Shown: one piece after another, positions 45,058-53,996 of the stretch
Numbering within the stretch: the stretch's first letter is position 1
Layout of the letters: each line of letters starts with the position of its first letter
From: Pseudomonadota bacterium
GTDB lineage: Bacteria; Pseudomonadota; Gammaproteobacteria; Burkholderiales; Burkholderiaceae_B
NCBI GenBank assembly: GCA_023389155.1
Contig: JAEWEV010000021.1
Span: forward strand, 62,001 to 126,000
Length of the DNA: 64,000 nt
Direction: 5' to 3'
Translations under genes and position numbers: made by a program
Notes under the pieces: generated by a model
The model's input: the letters and a program-made list of their open reading frames with translations, nothing else
Databases searched by the model: none
What the model was told of the DNA's origin: nothing

Positions 45058-45077
45058 TACTGTATAAAAACACAGTA
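45058..45077 (-). promoter_or_regulatory. LexA (SOS) box overlapping a TATAAT promoter
   Basis: CTGT-N8-ACAG at 45060-45075 (plus strand CTGT, ATAAAAAC, ACAG), flanked by TA on both sides to give TACTGT and ACAGTA arms. This matches the LexA operator. On the minus strand it abuts TATAAT (45054-45059), which is nine bases before the start of the 117-residue gene; the usual spacing would start the mRNA at or next to the ATG. Confidence 0.75.
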
Positions 45078-45203
45078 TTTATACCGCAAGAACGCTGCCA
45101 GAATTGTAAAAATCCGGAGCCGGTAACATGTGTCAGGAGTGTCTCGAATGATCAGGCACCTCGCAACAGGCACGTCACTCCGCTGAAAAAACAGACTCAG
45201 GGA

Positions 45204-45393
45204 AAAGGAAACACGGAACCAATCACTCAACCTGCAGAGGTCGCGCATGCGTTTCAACTCGCATGGAACACTCACGACATGTCCGCTTTTGCTGCCTTCT
45301 TGCATCCAGACGCGATGTTTATGAACCGGTTCGGCCGTTATGTACGCGGGATTGATGAAATCGTCCGCCTGCATGAGCCTATCCGCGCCACCA
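45204..45393 (+). pseudogene. Remnant of an NTF2/SnoaL-like protein
   Basis: The frame reading EPITQPAEVAHAFQLAWN, then THDMSAFAAFLHPDAMFMNRF and GRYVRGIDEIVRLHEPI, is the typical first half of SnoaL/SgcJ-type small proteins (helix, AWNxHDxxAFAxLFxxDAxF-like pattern, RGxxEI). There is no ATG before the domain, and the match stops near 45393, where the cardiolipin synthase coding region begins on the other strand; about half the domain is missing. The frame continues to 45605 only as antisense of that gene. I read it as a truncated leftover. Confidence 0.55.
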
Positions 45394-45401
45394 GAGATGA
45401 A

Positions 45402-46856
45402 TTAGAGGTATGGCGTGGCCAGCCAGATCAGTTTGTTCCTCAGAACAGCCGCCAGACCCTGTTTGCGCAGGGATTCGAACGTCACGCGCTCGCCATGCGC
45501 GATTTCGTTGTCGATGGCGTCGCTGATCCACCCAGCAAGCCGCCGGTCATAGACTTCGATATCGATTTCGAAGTTCAGTCTGAGACTGCGGGAATCCCAG
45601 TTTGATGAACCGATCAGCGACCAGCTGTCGTCCACCGTCATCAATTTGGAGTGATCGAAGTTGCCCGAGCCTTTCCATACCCGACATCCCGTTTCGATCA
45701 TCTGATCGATCTGCGCCATCATGGCATACTGGATCAGACGCAGATTGTTTTTCCCCGGTATCACGATATCTACCTGCACGCCCCGGCGGGCCGCCGTGGT
45801 CAATGCTCCGATCAGAACCTGATCTGGCAGAAAGTATGGCGACTGAATGCGGATATGTTTCTGGGCAACGGCACAGGCTGCGAGCAGAAGCTTGTGCGTA
45901 CTTTCGATTTCCCTGTCAGGACCGGACGGTACGCAGCGAGCGGCCATATCTGCCGGCATAAAGGAAGGCTCGGCAGCCAGCCAGTCGCCCAGTTTCAGCT
46001 GCTCGCCGGTAGAGAACAGCCAGTCGTGGCAAAAAACGACCAGCAGCTGGGCCACAATCGGACCCCGCATGCGAAAGTGTATGTCCCGCGCCGTACTGTC
46101 ATGAGTGATCTCTGTCAGGAATTCCTCACGAATATTCATGCCGCCGGCGAATCCGTACAAGCCATCGATAATCAGAATCTTGCGGTGGCAGCGCATATTG
46201 GCATAAGGCATACGCCAGGTAATGGCGTTGGTTTCGAACAGTTCGACCGTCACACCGTGCTCCCTGAGCCTATGCACAATGGTCGGGTGAGAATACCGTA
46301 CGCCAATGGAATCGATGAGCACACGCACGCGAACGCCACGCTCGAAAGCAGCGATCAGGCTGTCAGCAAAGCGGTGGCCCACAATGTCATTGTCGAAAAT
46401 ATACGTCTGCAACAATACCGACTGCTCTGCGGCCTCAATTGCCTGCAGCATGGCCGGATAAGCCTGATCGCCCCCATTCAGGGGAATGATCTCATTGCCA
46501 CCACACAATGGAAAACGTGTCACCGTATCGCTGGCTTTTTTCAGCGAGATGCATTGCGGCGCCGCGTATCGTGCCAAATCCGTTACGATCACGCTGGTGT
46601 GGTCTGCCCCCTCCTTCAGCAGCCGGTCGCGATGGGATTTAATTCGCGTCTGCCGGATCCGGTTGATGCCCACCACAAAATAAAGCACGGGCCCAAGGAA
46701 CGGGGAAAAGATAACGACCCCGACCCATGCAATGGCTGCTCGCACATCGCGTTTGGTCAACGCAATATGTATCGCTGCAGAGACGCTCAGAAGCACACTT
46801 GCTGCGAAAATCAGATGGGTTTCGTACTGAACCAGAAATTTCCACAGGGAAGACAT
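45402..46856 (-). CDS. cls: Cardiolipin synthase (phospholipase D family)
   Basis: A 484-residue membrane enzyme. Two N-terminal membrane helices (HLIFAASVLLSVSAAIHIAL and AAIAWVGVVIFSPFLGPVLY) precede two HKD motifs: CHRKILIIDGLYGFAGGMN and DHSKLMTVDDSWSLIGSSN. It condenses phospholipids into cardiolipin. GTG 46859 is an alternative start directly before ATG 46856; no strong ribosome site is visible. It may be ClsA or ClsB type; two membrane helices and the length favour ClsA. Confidence 0.9.
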   Translation of the reverse strand: MSSLWKFLVQYETHLIFAASVLLSVSAAIHIALTKRDVRAAIAWVGVVIFSPFLGPVLYFVVGINRIRQTRIKSHRDRLLKEGADHTSVIVTDLARYAAPQCISLKKASDTVTRFPLCGGNEIIPLNGGDQAYPAMLQAIEAAEQSVLLQTYIFDNDIVGHRFADSLIAAFERGVRVRVLIDSIGVRYSHPTIVHRLREHGVTVELFETNAITWRMPYANMRCHRKILIIDGLYGFAGGMNIREEFLTEITHDSTARDIHFRMRGPIVAQLLVVFCHDWLFSTGEQLKLGDWLAAEPSFMPADMAARCVPSGPDREIESTHKLLLAACAVAQKHIRIQSPYFLPDQVLIGALTTAARRGVQVDIVIPGKNNLRLIQYAMMAQIDQMIETGCRVWKGSGNFDHSKLMTVDDSWSLIGSSNWDSRSLRLNFEIDIEVYDRRLAGWISDAIDNEIAHGERVTFESLRKQGLAAVLRNKLIWLATPYL

Positions 46857-46971
46857 CACAAAAACACTCGCTTACCTTCAAAGCCACCAAAAGACAACAA
46901 ATTAGTGTGTTGCGCCAGTTATATCTTGTGCCGAGTAACGATACTTGCTATACTCTCACGCTTACTCGGAT

Positions 46972-47048
46972 GGTGACTGTAGCTCAGTTGGTAGAGTCCC
47001 GGATTGTGATTCCGGTTGTCGTGGGTTCGAGCCCCATCAGTCACCCCA
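46972..47048 (+). tRNA. tRNA-His (anticodon GTG)
   Basis: Acceptor arms GGTGACTG and CAGTCACC pair over eight bases including the extra G(-1):C73 pair typical of tRNA-His. D-arm AGCTCAGTTGGTAGAG, anticodon arm CCGGATTGTGATTCCGG with GTG, T-arm GTGGGTTCGAGCCCCAT, and encoded CCA. It decodes CAC and CAT. Confidence 0.97.
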
Positions 47049-47326
47049 AAAAATTTAATAATAACAGAAACTTATAGGTTCCCGCATACTTCATAACTGT
47101 GCATACGGGAAGAAAAACAACAAAAAACGCGTCCCCATAATGCGTGGGAAATAATGTACCTTCCAACCGCAGGCTCTACCCCATAGCCGGGAGATAGGGT
47201 ACTCACCAAACCTGATTTATTTGACCATTCCAATCGCATTAAGCCAGCACTCGCAAGCGGTCATTCTCAAAATTTCTGAACCCAAACGCCCAGCACAGGA
47301 CGACTCCTTATTTCCAGAGCGCCCTG

Positions 47327-47527
47327 CTAATCACGCGAGCGTCGGTTAAGCTTCCAGATAGAGACTAAGGCTGAAATAAAAAACGATATCAGCAGGCCGG
47401 CAATACCGGCGACCACGAAATTGCCAAGAAATATCCAGAACACGATGGTCAGCAAGAGTCCGACCGTCAGTGGCCTGGCTCCCATGCCCGACAAAATATT
47501 TCCCAGCTTTGACAAGACACCCTTCAC
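47327..47527 (-). CDS. Putative small inner-membrane protein
   Basis: A 66-residue frame starting at GTG 47525-47527 with AGGGA upstream. Residues about 17-58 are strongly hydrophobic (ARPLTVGLLLTIVFWIFLG, FVVAGIAGLLISFFISALVS), forming two likely membrane helices, and the end is basic (KLNRRSRD). The frame can also start at ATG 47617, but that has no ribosome-binding site. No family is recognised. The ribosome site and hydrophobic pattern support it, yet it could still be chance. Confidence 0.4.
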   Translation of the reverse strand: MKGVLSKLGNILSGMGARPLTVGLLLTIVFWIFLGNFVVAGIAGLLISFFISALVSIWKLNRRSRD

Positions 47528-47890
47528 TTTTCTTCCCTGATTCTTGCGCTTTGTTGCGCACACGACTAAGATCATTCTAGGATATACCCTAATCCGGGTA
47601 AATTCTGTTTCGCTCATCGCGGAAATGGCTTAACTTTACGTTAACGTCAATTAAAACCCTTACCCCGATTCACGTTTCACCTGAACCCCCTGCAACTCTG
47701 GGTTCACATCGGGTAGCAGACGTGATGAGTTGCAGCAAGATCACTGCTGCCATTCATCAGGACGATATCGCATCGCCCCGGAAAGGCGGTGAACATTCCA
47801 CGTCATTGCACATACCGTTCACAAGACGACTATGAGGCAGAGGCGGGAATCATGCGCTTATATGCTATGCACCATATCGGAGACAACAGT
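47528..47890. other. Intergenic region before the oxidoreductase gene
   Basis: About 360 bases with no convincing gene. It contains a perfect ten-base palindrome ACGTTAACGT at 47638-47647, about 245 bases before the downstream start, flanked by AT-rich sequence. The role is unknown. Confidence 0.3.
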
Positions 47891-50800
47891 ATGAATGCCC
47901 CACTACCCAAAGTGGCACAGGATGCCCTGAAGAATACCACCATTGACGACAAATACAGCCTGGAGAAGGGTCGTGTCTACATGAGCGGCACGCAGGCGTT
48001 GGTTCGGCTGCCCATGCTGCAGAAAGACCGTGACAGGCGCGCAGGCCTGAATACAGGCGGTTTTATCTCGGGCTATCGCGGCTCGCCGCTGGGCAATCTT
48101 GATCTGAGTCTGTGGAAGGCAAAAAAGTATCTTGCCGAACATGAAATTTCATTCCAGCCCGGCGTCAACGAAGAACTTGGTGCGACTGCGGTGTGGGGCT
48201 CGCAACAAGTCAACCTGTTTCCCGGCGCGACCAAACAGGGTGTATTTGCCATGTGGTATGGCAAAGGCCCCGGTCTGGATCGCTCCATGGATGTCTTCAA
48301 ACATGCCAATTCCGCCGGTTCCAGTGAATTCGGGGGCGTGCTGCTGCTGGCCGGCGATGACCACGCGGCCAAGTCTTCCACCGTAGCCTATCAGTCCGAA
48401 CACAATCTGCAGTCTGCCGGTATCCCGGTCCTGTATCCCTGCAACGTGCAGGAATATCTGGATTTCGGCATTCACGGCTGGGCCATGAGCCGCTATTCCG
48501 GTCTGTGGGTAGCCATGAAGTGTGTCACCGATGTGATCGAATCCAGCTCTTCTGTGGAACTGGATCCCACCCGGGTCGACACCGTCATTCCTGAAGATTT
48601 TGACATGCCCGAAGGTGGGCTGTCGATTCGCTGGCCCGATCCACCACTGGATCAGGAAGCCCGGCTGAACAATTACAAATTCTACGCAGCACTGGCGTAT
48701 GTCCGCGCCAATAAACTGGACAAAATCATTTTTGACTCCCCCAAGGCGCGCTTCGGTATCATGACTGCCGGCAAAGCGTATCTGGATGTGCGCCAGGCCC
48801 TCACGGATCTGGGCCTGGACGAAGAGACCTGTACCGATATTGGTATCCGCCTTTACAAGGTGGGCTGTGTCTGGCCCCTGGAGGCTCAGGGCGCCCGCCA
48901 GTTTGCCGAAGGCCTGGACGAGATTCTGGTGGTTGAAGAAAAACGCCAGATCATGGAATATGCACTGAAGGAAGAGTTGTACAACTGGCGGGACGACGTA
49001 CGACCCGATGTTTACGGCAAGTTCGATGCCCGTGACGATGGCGGCGGTGAATGGTCGGTTCCACGCGGCAACTGGCTGCTGCCTGCCAATTACGAGCTGT
49101 CGCCGGCAATTATTGCCAAGGCGATTGCCAAGCGCCTGGAAAAACACACGTTGCCCGACGAAGTGCGCAGTCGTATCCAGGCCCGTATCGCCATCATTCA
49201 TGCGAAAGAACAGGATGCCAAACGGCCCGTAGTGGTACAGGATCGCAAACCGTGGTTCTGTTCGGGCTGCCCGCATAATACCTCGACACGAGTCCCGGAG
49301 GGATCCCGTGCCGTGGCCGGCATTGGCTGCCACTACATGACCATCTGGATGGACCGCAACACCGATACGTTCACCCAGATGGGGGGCGAAGGCGTGCCAT
49401 GGATCGGCCAGAAAGATTTCACCAGCACCAAGCATATTTTCGCCAACCTGGGCGATGGCACGTATTTCCACTCTGGCATTCTGGCCATTCGCGCCTCTAT
49501 TGCCGCCAAAGTGAACATCACCTACAAGATCCTGTTCAACGATGCGGTAGCCATGACGGGCGGACAGCCTGTCGATGGCACCCTGACCGTACCGCAGATC
49601 AACGATCAGCTTTACGCCGAAGGTGTCGCCCGTATCGTCATCGTCAGCGACGAACCGGAAAAATACAAAGGTGTTTCGCTTGTCGGCAAACCCGATGTTT
49701 TCCACCGCGACTCCCTGGATGATGTCCAGCTTGAACTGCGCGATACAGAAGGCACCACCATTCTTATTTATGATCAGACCTGCGCTACCGAGAAACGCCG
49801 GCGTCGCAAACGCAACGCCTATCCCGATCCGGACCGCCGTGTTTTCATCAACGAAGCGGTCTGCGAAGGTTGCGGCGATTGCAGTGTAAAGTCCAATTGT
49901 CTGTCGGTGGAACCGGTAGATACGCCCATGGGCAGCAAACGGCGTATCAATCAGTCTTCCTGCAATAAGGATTACTCCTGCCTTAACGGCTTTTGCCCGA
50001 GTTTTGTGACGGCAGAAGGCGCGAAGATACGCAAGCCGCAGACGGCTACCCTGTCTTTCGAAAAAATTGAATCGGATATTCCCGAGCCGTCCATGCCGCA
50101 AATTGAGCGCTCCTTTAATATTCTGGTGCCTGGCGTGGGCGGTACCGGCGTTGTCACCATCGGCGCGCTGCTGGGTATGGCGGCCCATCTGGAACAGAAA
50201 GGCGTCAATGTCCTGGACATCACCGGGCTGGCCCAGAAAGGCGGCGCCGTTGTCAGTCATGTACAGATTGGCAATCAGCCTTCCGATCTGCATTCGACCC
50301 GTATTGGCATGGGTGAAGCCGATCTGATTATTGGCTGTGATGCCATTGTGGCTGCCTCACGCGAGATCACCTCCAAAACGCGCAAGGGCGTCACAGTGGC
50401 GGCAGTCAACAGCGCCAAGGTGCCGACCGCCGAAATTTTCCAGGACCCAAAATGGCAGTTTCCCTCCGCGATGACCGAACAGGACTTGCGGTCATTGCTA
50501 GGCAAAGACAAATGTGATTTCCTGGACGCCAACGCCTATGCCGTTGCGTTACTGGGCGATGCGATCTTTGCCAATCCGCTGATGCTGGGCTATGCATGGC
50601 AAAAAGGATGGATACCCCTGCATCATGAAAGTCTGGAACGCGCAATTGAACTTAACGGCGTCGCCGTGGATAAAAATCTGGCCGCCTTCGAATGGGGTCG
50701 GTACCTGGCCCACCACGGTCTGCAGTCAATCCCACTCGAGAAGAGCTCGCGCACGGTTCGACATGAAAACCTGGTGAACATGCCAGAGAGTATCGATACC

Positions 50801-51451
50801 CTGATCACGCGGCTCGCAGATCATTTGACCAGATACCAGAATGAGCGATATGCAAAGCGCTTTACGCAAGCAGTCGAACGGATCCGCGCAACCGAGACGG
50901 ACCGGGGCTTCAAGGGCCATGTACTGACCGAAGCCGTCGCACGCAACCTGGCGAAATTGATGAGCTACAAGGACGAGTACGAGGTGGCGCGCCTGTATAC
51001 CGATCCGGCGTATTTCGATAAACTGCGCGCGCAGTTCGAAGGAGAACCGGGCCGCGATTATTCGCTGCATGTGCATCTGGCCCCGCCCGCCTTCAGCAGG
51101 AAGGATAAGAAAGGCCATCTGATCAAGAAAAAATACGGCCCATGGGTTCTCAAGGCCTTTGCAATACTGTCACGCCTTAAGGGTTTGCGCGGCACCGCGC
51201 TGGATCCCTTCGGCCACACAGAGGAACGTCGCGCCGAGCGTGCGCTGATCGAGGAATACTTCGCGATGCTGGATGAGTTCAACACCAGTCTGCATGAAAG
51301 CAATTTCGACAGTGCCCTGGCGCTGGCTCGCCTTCCTGATGACATTCGTGGTTATGGACATATCAAGGAAGCCAGTATGGAAAAAGCCGCAAGCCGTCGC
51401 GCGCAGTTGCTTGAAGACTATCGGCGCCCTGTCCTGAGCAAGGCTGCCTGA
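47891..51451 (+). CDS. Indolepyruvate ferredoxin oxidoreductase family protein (fused)
   Basis: A 1186-residue single-chain 2-oxoacid oxidoreductase. N-terminal pyrimidine-binding domain begins with the conserved GTQALVRLPMLQKDRDRRAG and GYRGSPLG. The thiamine-diphosphate part includes GDGTYFHSGILAIRASIAAK near 520. Cysteines near 656 (EAVCEGCGDCSVKSNCLSV) and CNKDYSCLNGFCPSF bind iron-sulfur clusters. The gamma domain near 748 has GVGGTGVVTIGALLGMAAHL. A C-terminal domain of about 280 residues follows. Such enzymes oxidise indolepyruvate or other 2-oxoacids to acyl-CoA. ATG 47891 has GGAGA eight bases upstream. The substrate is unknown. Confidence 0.9.
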   Translation: MNAPLPKVAQDALKNTTIDDKYSLEKGRVYMSGTQALVRLPMLQKDRDRRAGLNTGGFISGYRGSPLGNLDLSLWKAKKYLAEHEISFQPGVNEELGATAVWGSQQVNLFPGATKQGVFAMWYGKGPGLDRSMDVFKHANSAGSSEFGGVLLLAGDDHAAKSSTVAYQSEHNLQSAGIPVLYPCNVQEYLDFGIHGWAMSRYSGLWVAMKCVTDVIESSSSVELDPTRVDTVIPEDFDMPEGGLSIRWPDPPLDQEARLNNYKFYAALAYVRANKLDKIIFDSPKARFGIMTAGKAYLDVRQALTDLGLDEETCTDIGIRLYKVGCVWPLEAQGARQFAEGLDEILVVEEKRQIMEYALKEELYNWRDDVRPDVYGKFDARDDGGGEWSVPRGNWLLPANYELSPAIIAKAIAKRLEKHTLPDEVRSRIQARIAIIHAKEQDAKRPVVVQDRKPWFCSGCPHNTSTRVPEGSRAVAGIGCHYMTIWMDRNTDTFTQMGGEGVPWIGQKDFTSTKHIFANLGDGTYFHSGILAIRASIAAKVNITYKILFNDAVAMTGGQPVDGTLTVPQINDQLYAEGVARIVIVSDEPEKYKGVSLVGKPDVFHRDSLDDVQLELRDTEGTTILIYDQTCATEKRRRRKRNAYPDPDRRVFINEAVCEGCGDCSVKSNCLSVEPVDTPMGSKRRINQSSCNKDYSCLNGFCPSFVTAEGAKIRKPQTATLSFEKIESDIPEPSMPQIERSFNILVPGVGGTGVVTIGALLGMAAHLEQKGVNVLDITGLAQKGGAVVSHVQIGNQPSDLHSTRIGMGEADLIIGCDAIVAASREITSKTRKGVTVAAVNSAKVPTAEIFQDPKWQFPSAMTEQDLRSLLGKDKCDFLDANAYAVALLGDAIFANPLMLGYAWQKGWIPLHHESLERAIELNGVAVDKNLAAFEWGRYLAHHGLQSIPLEKSSRTVRHENLVNMPESIDTLITRLADHLTRYQNERYAKRFTQAVERIRATETDRGFKGHVLTEAVARNLAKLMSYKDEYEVARLYTDPAYFDKLRAQFEGEPGRDYSLHVHLAPPAFSRKDKKGHLIKKKYGPWVLKAFAILSRLKGLRGTALDPFGHTEERRAERALIEEYFAMLDEFNTSLHESNFDSALALARLPDDIRGYGHIKEASMEKAASRRAQLLEDYRRPVLSKAA

Positions 51452-51475
51452 CATCAGGAAAGTCTTCCCAGGCAC

Positions 51476-51523
51476 GAAATCAGGCCCCGGACGCAGCTTC
51501 AGCACGCACCGGGGCCTGATTTC
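51476..51523 (+). terminator. Long hairpin after the oxidoreductase gene
   Basis: Fifteen-base arms GAAATCAGGCCCCGG and CCGGGGCCTGATTTC around an 18-base loop, starting 25 bases after the stop. No T run follows, so it may end transcription with help or protect the mRNA end. Confidence 0.6.
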
Positions 51524-51632
51524 ATGGTTGATTCGAAACTTTCATGCACACCGCTTTATCGTCAGAAGTTACAAAGCGCCAGCCGATCGTCTCTATAATA
51601 GATGCTTTGATCATCTATTTTTCGGAGACGTT

Positions 51633-52040
51633 ATGAAAACCAAGCCCGTTCTCGGCCAGGAAGAAGTGCAGAAAATCATTGAGGCAGCTGCTGCACATGC
51701 TGCCAAAAACAGCTGGGCCGTAACCATTGCGGTTGCCGATGATGGTGGCCACCTGCTAGGACTGAAAAGACTGGATGGCGCCGCTCCCGTTTCTGCCCAT
51801 ATCGCACCAGCAAAGGCACATACCGCTGCCCTGGGTCGCCGCGATACCAAAGGCTATGAAGACATGATCAACAACGGACGGGTCGCATTCCTGTCAGCAC
51901 CTGCCCTGCAAGGCATACTGGAAGGCGGCGTACCGGTGGTTGTCGATGGCCAGACCATCGGTGCCGTTGGCGTTTCAGGCGTCCAGGCCAGCCAGGATGC
52001 GGAAACGGCGAAAGCAGGTATTGCTGCCATTACCGGCTGA
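51633..52040 (+). CDS. GlcG/HbpS-like heme-binding protein
   Basis: A 135-residue protein of the GlcG/HbpS superfamily. LGQEEVQKIIEAAAAHAAKN, ITIAVADDGGHLLGLKRLDGA-like AVTIAVADDGGHLLGLKRLD and IAPAKAHTAALGRRDTK are the family hallmarks, and GGVPVVVDGQTIGAVGVSG closes the domain. The known members bind heme or act with cobalamin and glycolate systems; some are exported, but this one lacks a signal peptide. CGGAGAC lies upstream of the ATG. It stands alone, so its partner is not shown. Confidence 0.82.
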   Translation: MKTKPVLGQEEVQKIIEAAAAHAAKNSWAVTIAVADDGGHLLGLKRLDGAAPVSAHIAPAKAHTAALGRRDTKGYEDMINNGRVAFLSAPALQGILEGGVPVVVDGQTIGAVGVSGVQASQDAETAKAGIAAITG

Positions 52041-52440
52041 GTCCGGTCTGCAGGCCCCGCTCGCGCTGGCCTGCCCCTGCCGGATATAGCTTCAGTCGCG
52101 CGCAGTTGCGAGTCTGCACCGGTGCCTTGTGCCATGCCAGCTCGTATCTGCGCCTGAACCTGTGATTACACGTTTGCACCAAGGCGGTGAATTTTTACAA
52201 AAAATCGCGTCGAATTCGAACATTTATTGCCCAAGTTACCAAAAATGCGCCAAAAGCGATCAGGGCAATCACCTATATCATGCATTTTTCGCTGCACTGC
52301 ACACAATATAGCGGTATGATATTTACCCCTTGCATGACTTCACCGTAACAACAGCCGCATGCCCATGATTTTCAGGGCCGCTTACCGGTGCCTGAACATG
52401 CGATTCCCGTAACCCTCAACCCGCATTACATTCCACTTAT
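52041..52440. other. Intergenic region upstream of gdhA
   Basis: About 400 bases without a supported gene or recognised riboswitch. It must contain the gdhA promoter. An A/T-rich part precedes the start; no clear operator was seen. Confidence 0.3.
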
Positions 52441-53793
52441 ATGACACATATCGATACGACGCTGGCCCGACTGGCCAAATCCAGCCCATCGCAATCCGAG
52501 TTCTATCAGGCTGTTCGGGAAGTACTGGAATCTTTGACTCCCCTGTTCGAGAAAGAAAAACATTACCTGGATCAGAACATCATTGAACGGATCGTCGAAC
52601 CGGAGCGTCAGATCATGTTTCGGGTTACCTGGGTAGACGACAAAGGCAAGATCAATGTCAACAAAGGTTACAGGGTAGAATTCAACTCAGCCATCGGCCC
52701 GTACAAGGGCGGTCTGCGTTTCCACCCCAGCGTATCGGCCAGCATCATCAAATTCCTGGGATTCGAACAAACCTTCAAGAACTCACTCACAGGCCTGGCG
52801 ATTGGCGGTGGCAAAGGCGGCAGCGATTTCGATCCCAAAGGAAAGTCCGATAACGAAATCATGAGCTTTTGCCAGGCGTTCATGTCCGAGCTGTACCGCC
52901 ATATCGGCCCAACCATCGACGTCCCAGCCGGGGACATCGGTGTAGGGGGACGCGAAATTGGCTATCTTTTTGGCCAGTACAAGCGACTTACCGGCCGTTA
53001 CGAGGGCGTGCTAACTGGTAAACGGGTTCCATGGGGCGGCTCTCTGGTTCGCACAGAGGCAACCGGATACGGTTCGGTGTATTTCGCTCAGGAAATGCTG
53101 CAACATACCGGCGACCACCTGGAGGGCAAGATCTGCGCGGTTTCCGGCGCAGGCAATGTTGCCATCTACACCATAGAAAAACTCTACCAGTTAGGTGCTA
53201 CGCCGGTTACCTGCAGCGATTCCCGCGGCATGATTTATCACAAGTCCGGTATCAAACTGGAAACACTGAAGTCCCTGAAAGAGAGCCAGCAGCTTCCCCT
53301 GCAGAAGTATGTTGAAATTCATCCCGACGCGATTTACAAAGCCGTGGCCGACTATGCAGCCGATCGCAATGAGGTGTGGTCTGTGCCGTGTGACCTGGCC
53401 TTCCCCAGTGCAACACAGAACGAGCTGAATCAGGCCGATGCCCTGGCGCTTCTGGCCAACGGCTGCAAATTGGTTGCCGAAGGCGCCAATATGCCGTCCA
53501 CTCCCGAAGCCGTAGAGGAGTTTCTGAAGGCAGGCATCCACTACGCACCCGGCAAGGCAGCAAACGCCGGTGGTGTCGCCACAAGCCAGCTGGAAATGGC
53601 ACAGAACGCAGCAATGATTCAATGGAGTTTCGACGAAGTCGACCTGCGCCTGAAAAACATCATGAAGAACATCTTTACGACAGCATGGGAAACAGCTGAG
53701 GAATTCAATCAGCCAGGCAATCTGGTACTTGGCGCCAATATCGCCGGGTTCCGCAAGGTCGCCGATGCCATGATTGATCAGGGCGCCGTCTGA
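52441..53793 (+). CDS. gdhA: NADP-type glutamate dehydrogenase
   Basis: A 450-residue hexameric dehydrogenase. NSAIGPYKGGLRFHPSV contains the 2-oxoglutarate-binding Lys and GLAIGGGKGGSDFDPKGKSD the catalytic Lys region; VSGAGNVAIYTIEKLYQLG is the Rossmann glycine motif. It aminates 2-oxoglutarate with ammonium and NADPH to glutamate. The length matches the E. coli-type enzyme (447). It ends at paired hairpins before the convergent pnp gene. NADPH preference is inferred from the family. Confidence 0.95.
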   Translation: MTHIDTTLARLAKSSPSQSEFYQAVREVLESLTPLFEKEKHYLDQNIIERIVEPERQIMFRVTWVDDKGKINVNKGYRVEFNSAIGPYKGGLRFHPSVSASIIKFLGFEQTFKNSLTGLAIGGGKGGSDFDPKGKSDNEIMSFCQAFMSELYRHIGPTIDVPAGDIGVGGREIGYLFGQYKRLTGRYEGVLTGKRVPWGGSLVRTEATGYGSVYFAQEMLQHTGDHLEGKICAVSGAGNVAIYTIEKLYQLGATPVTCSDSRGMIYHKSGIKLETLKSLKESQQLPLQKYVEIHPDAIYKAVADYAADRNEVWSVPCDLAFPSATQNELNQADALALLANGCKLVAEGANMPSTPEAVEEFLKAGIHYAPGKAANAGGVATSQLEMAQNAAMIQWSFDEVDLRLKNIMKNIFTTAWETAEEFNQPGNLVLGANIAGFRKVADAMIDQGAV

Positions 53794-53854
53794 TCACGCC
53801 GCGGTTTGTCCAGTCTGCACCGTCACAAGCCGCAGACTGGTGATCTGATCGTTA

Positions 53855-53879
53855 TTATGGCCGCTGTCAGCGGCCATAA
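53855..53879 (+). terminator. Hairpin after gdhA
   Basis: Arms TTATGGCCGCT and AGCGGCCATAA with a GTC loop, 61 bases after the gdhA stop. No T run, so it may be a weak terminator or an mRNA-stabilising stem. Confidence 0.5.
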
Positions 53880-53905
53880 CTGTTTAACAATGCCTGTTTA
53901 ACAAT
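53880..53905 (+). repeat. Short tandem repeat
   Basis: CTGTTTAACAAT occurs twice, 14 bases apart, between the two hairpins. It is just downstream of gdhA. The function is unknown. Confidence 0.4.
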
Positions 53906-53926
53906 ACAATAACAGCGCAACAAAAC

Positions 53927-53962
53927 AAAATGCCTCCCGGTCTTGTGGCCGGGAGGCATTTT
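53927..53962. terminator. Bidirectional terminator between gdhA and pnp
   Basis: Arms AAAATGCCTCCCGG and CCGGGAGGCATTTT around an eight-base loop, with A and T runs on both sides. It should stop pnp transcripts and those from gdhA. Confidence 0.88.
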
Positions 53963-53996
53963 ATTGCAAGGTACTCACGTACCCCTTGCCTGCGAA

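Noticed and set aside
44428..45401. A possible integrated element at tRNA-Arg
   Set aside because: No integrase and no second copy of the tRNA 3' end were found; only the SOS gene and a pseudogene lie there.
45651..46976. A 441-codon plus-strand frame
   Set aside because: Antisense to the cardiolipin synthase, whose HKD motifs are clear; no domain seen in the antisense product.
47049..47120. Partial inverted repeat after tRNA-His
   Set aside because: The arms pair imperfectly around a long loop; too weak to call a terminator.
48149..50293. A 714-codon open frame on the minus strand
   Set aside because: It lies wholly antisense to the oxidoreductase gene, shows no recognisable domains and is a codon-usage shadow of that high-GC gene.
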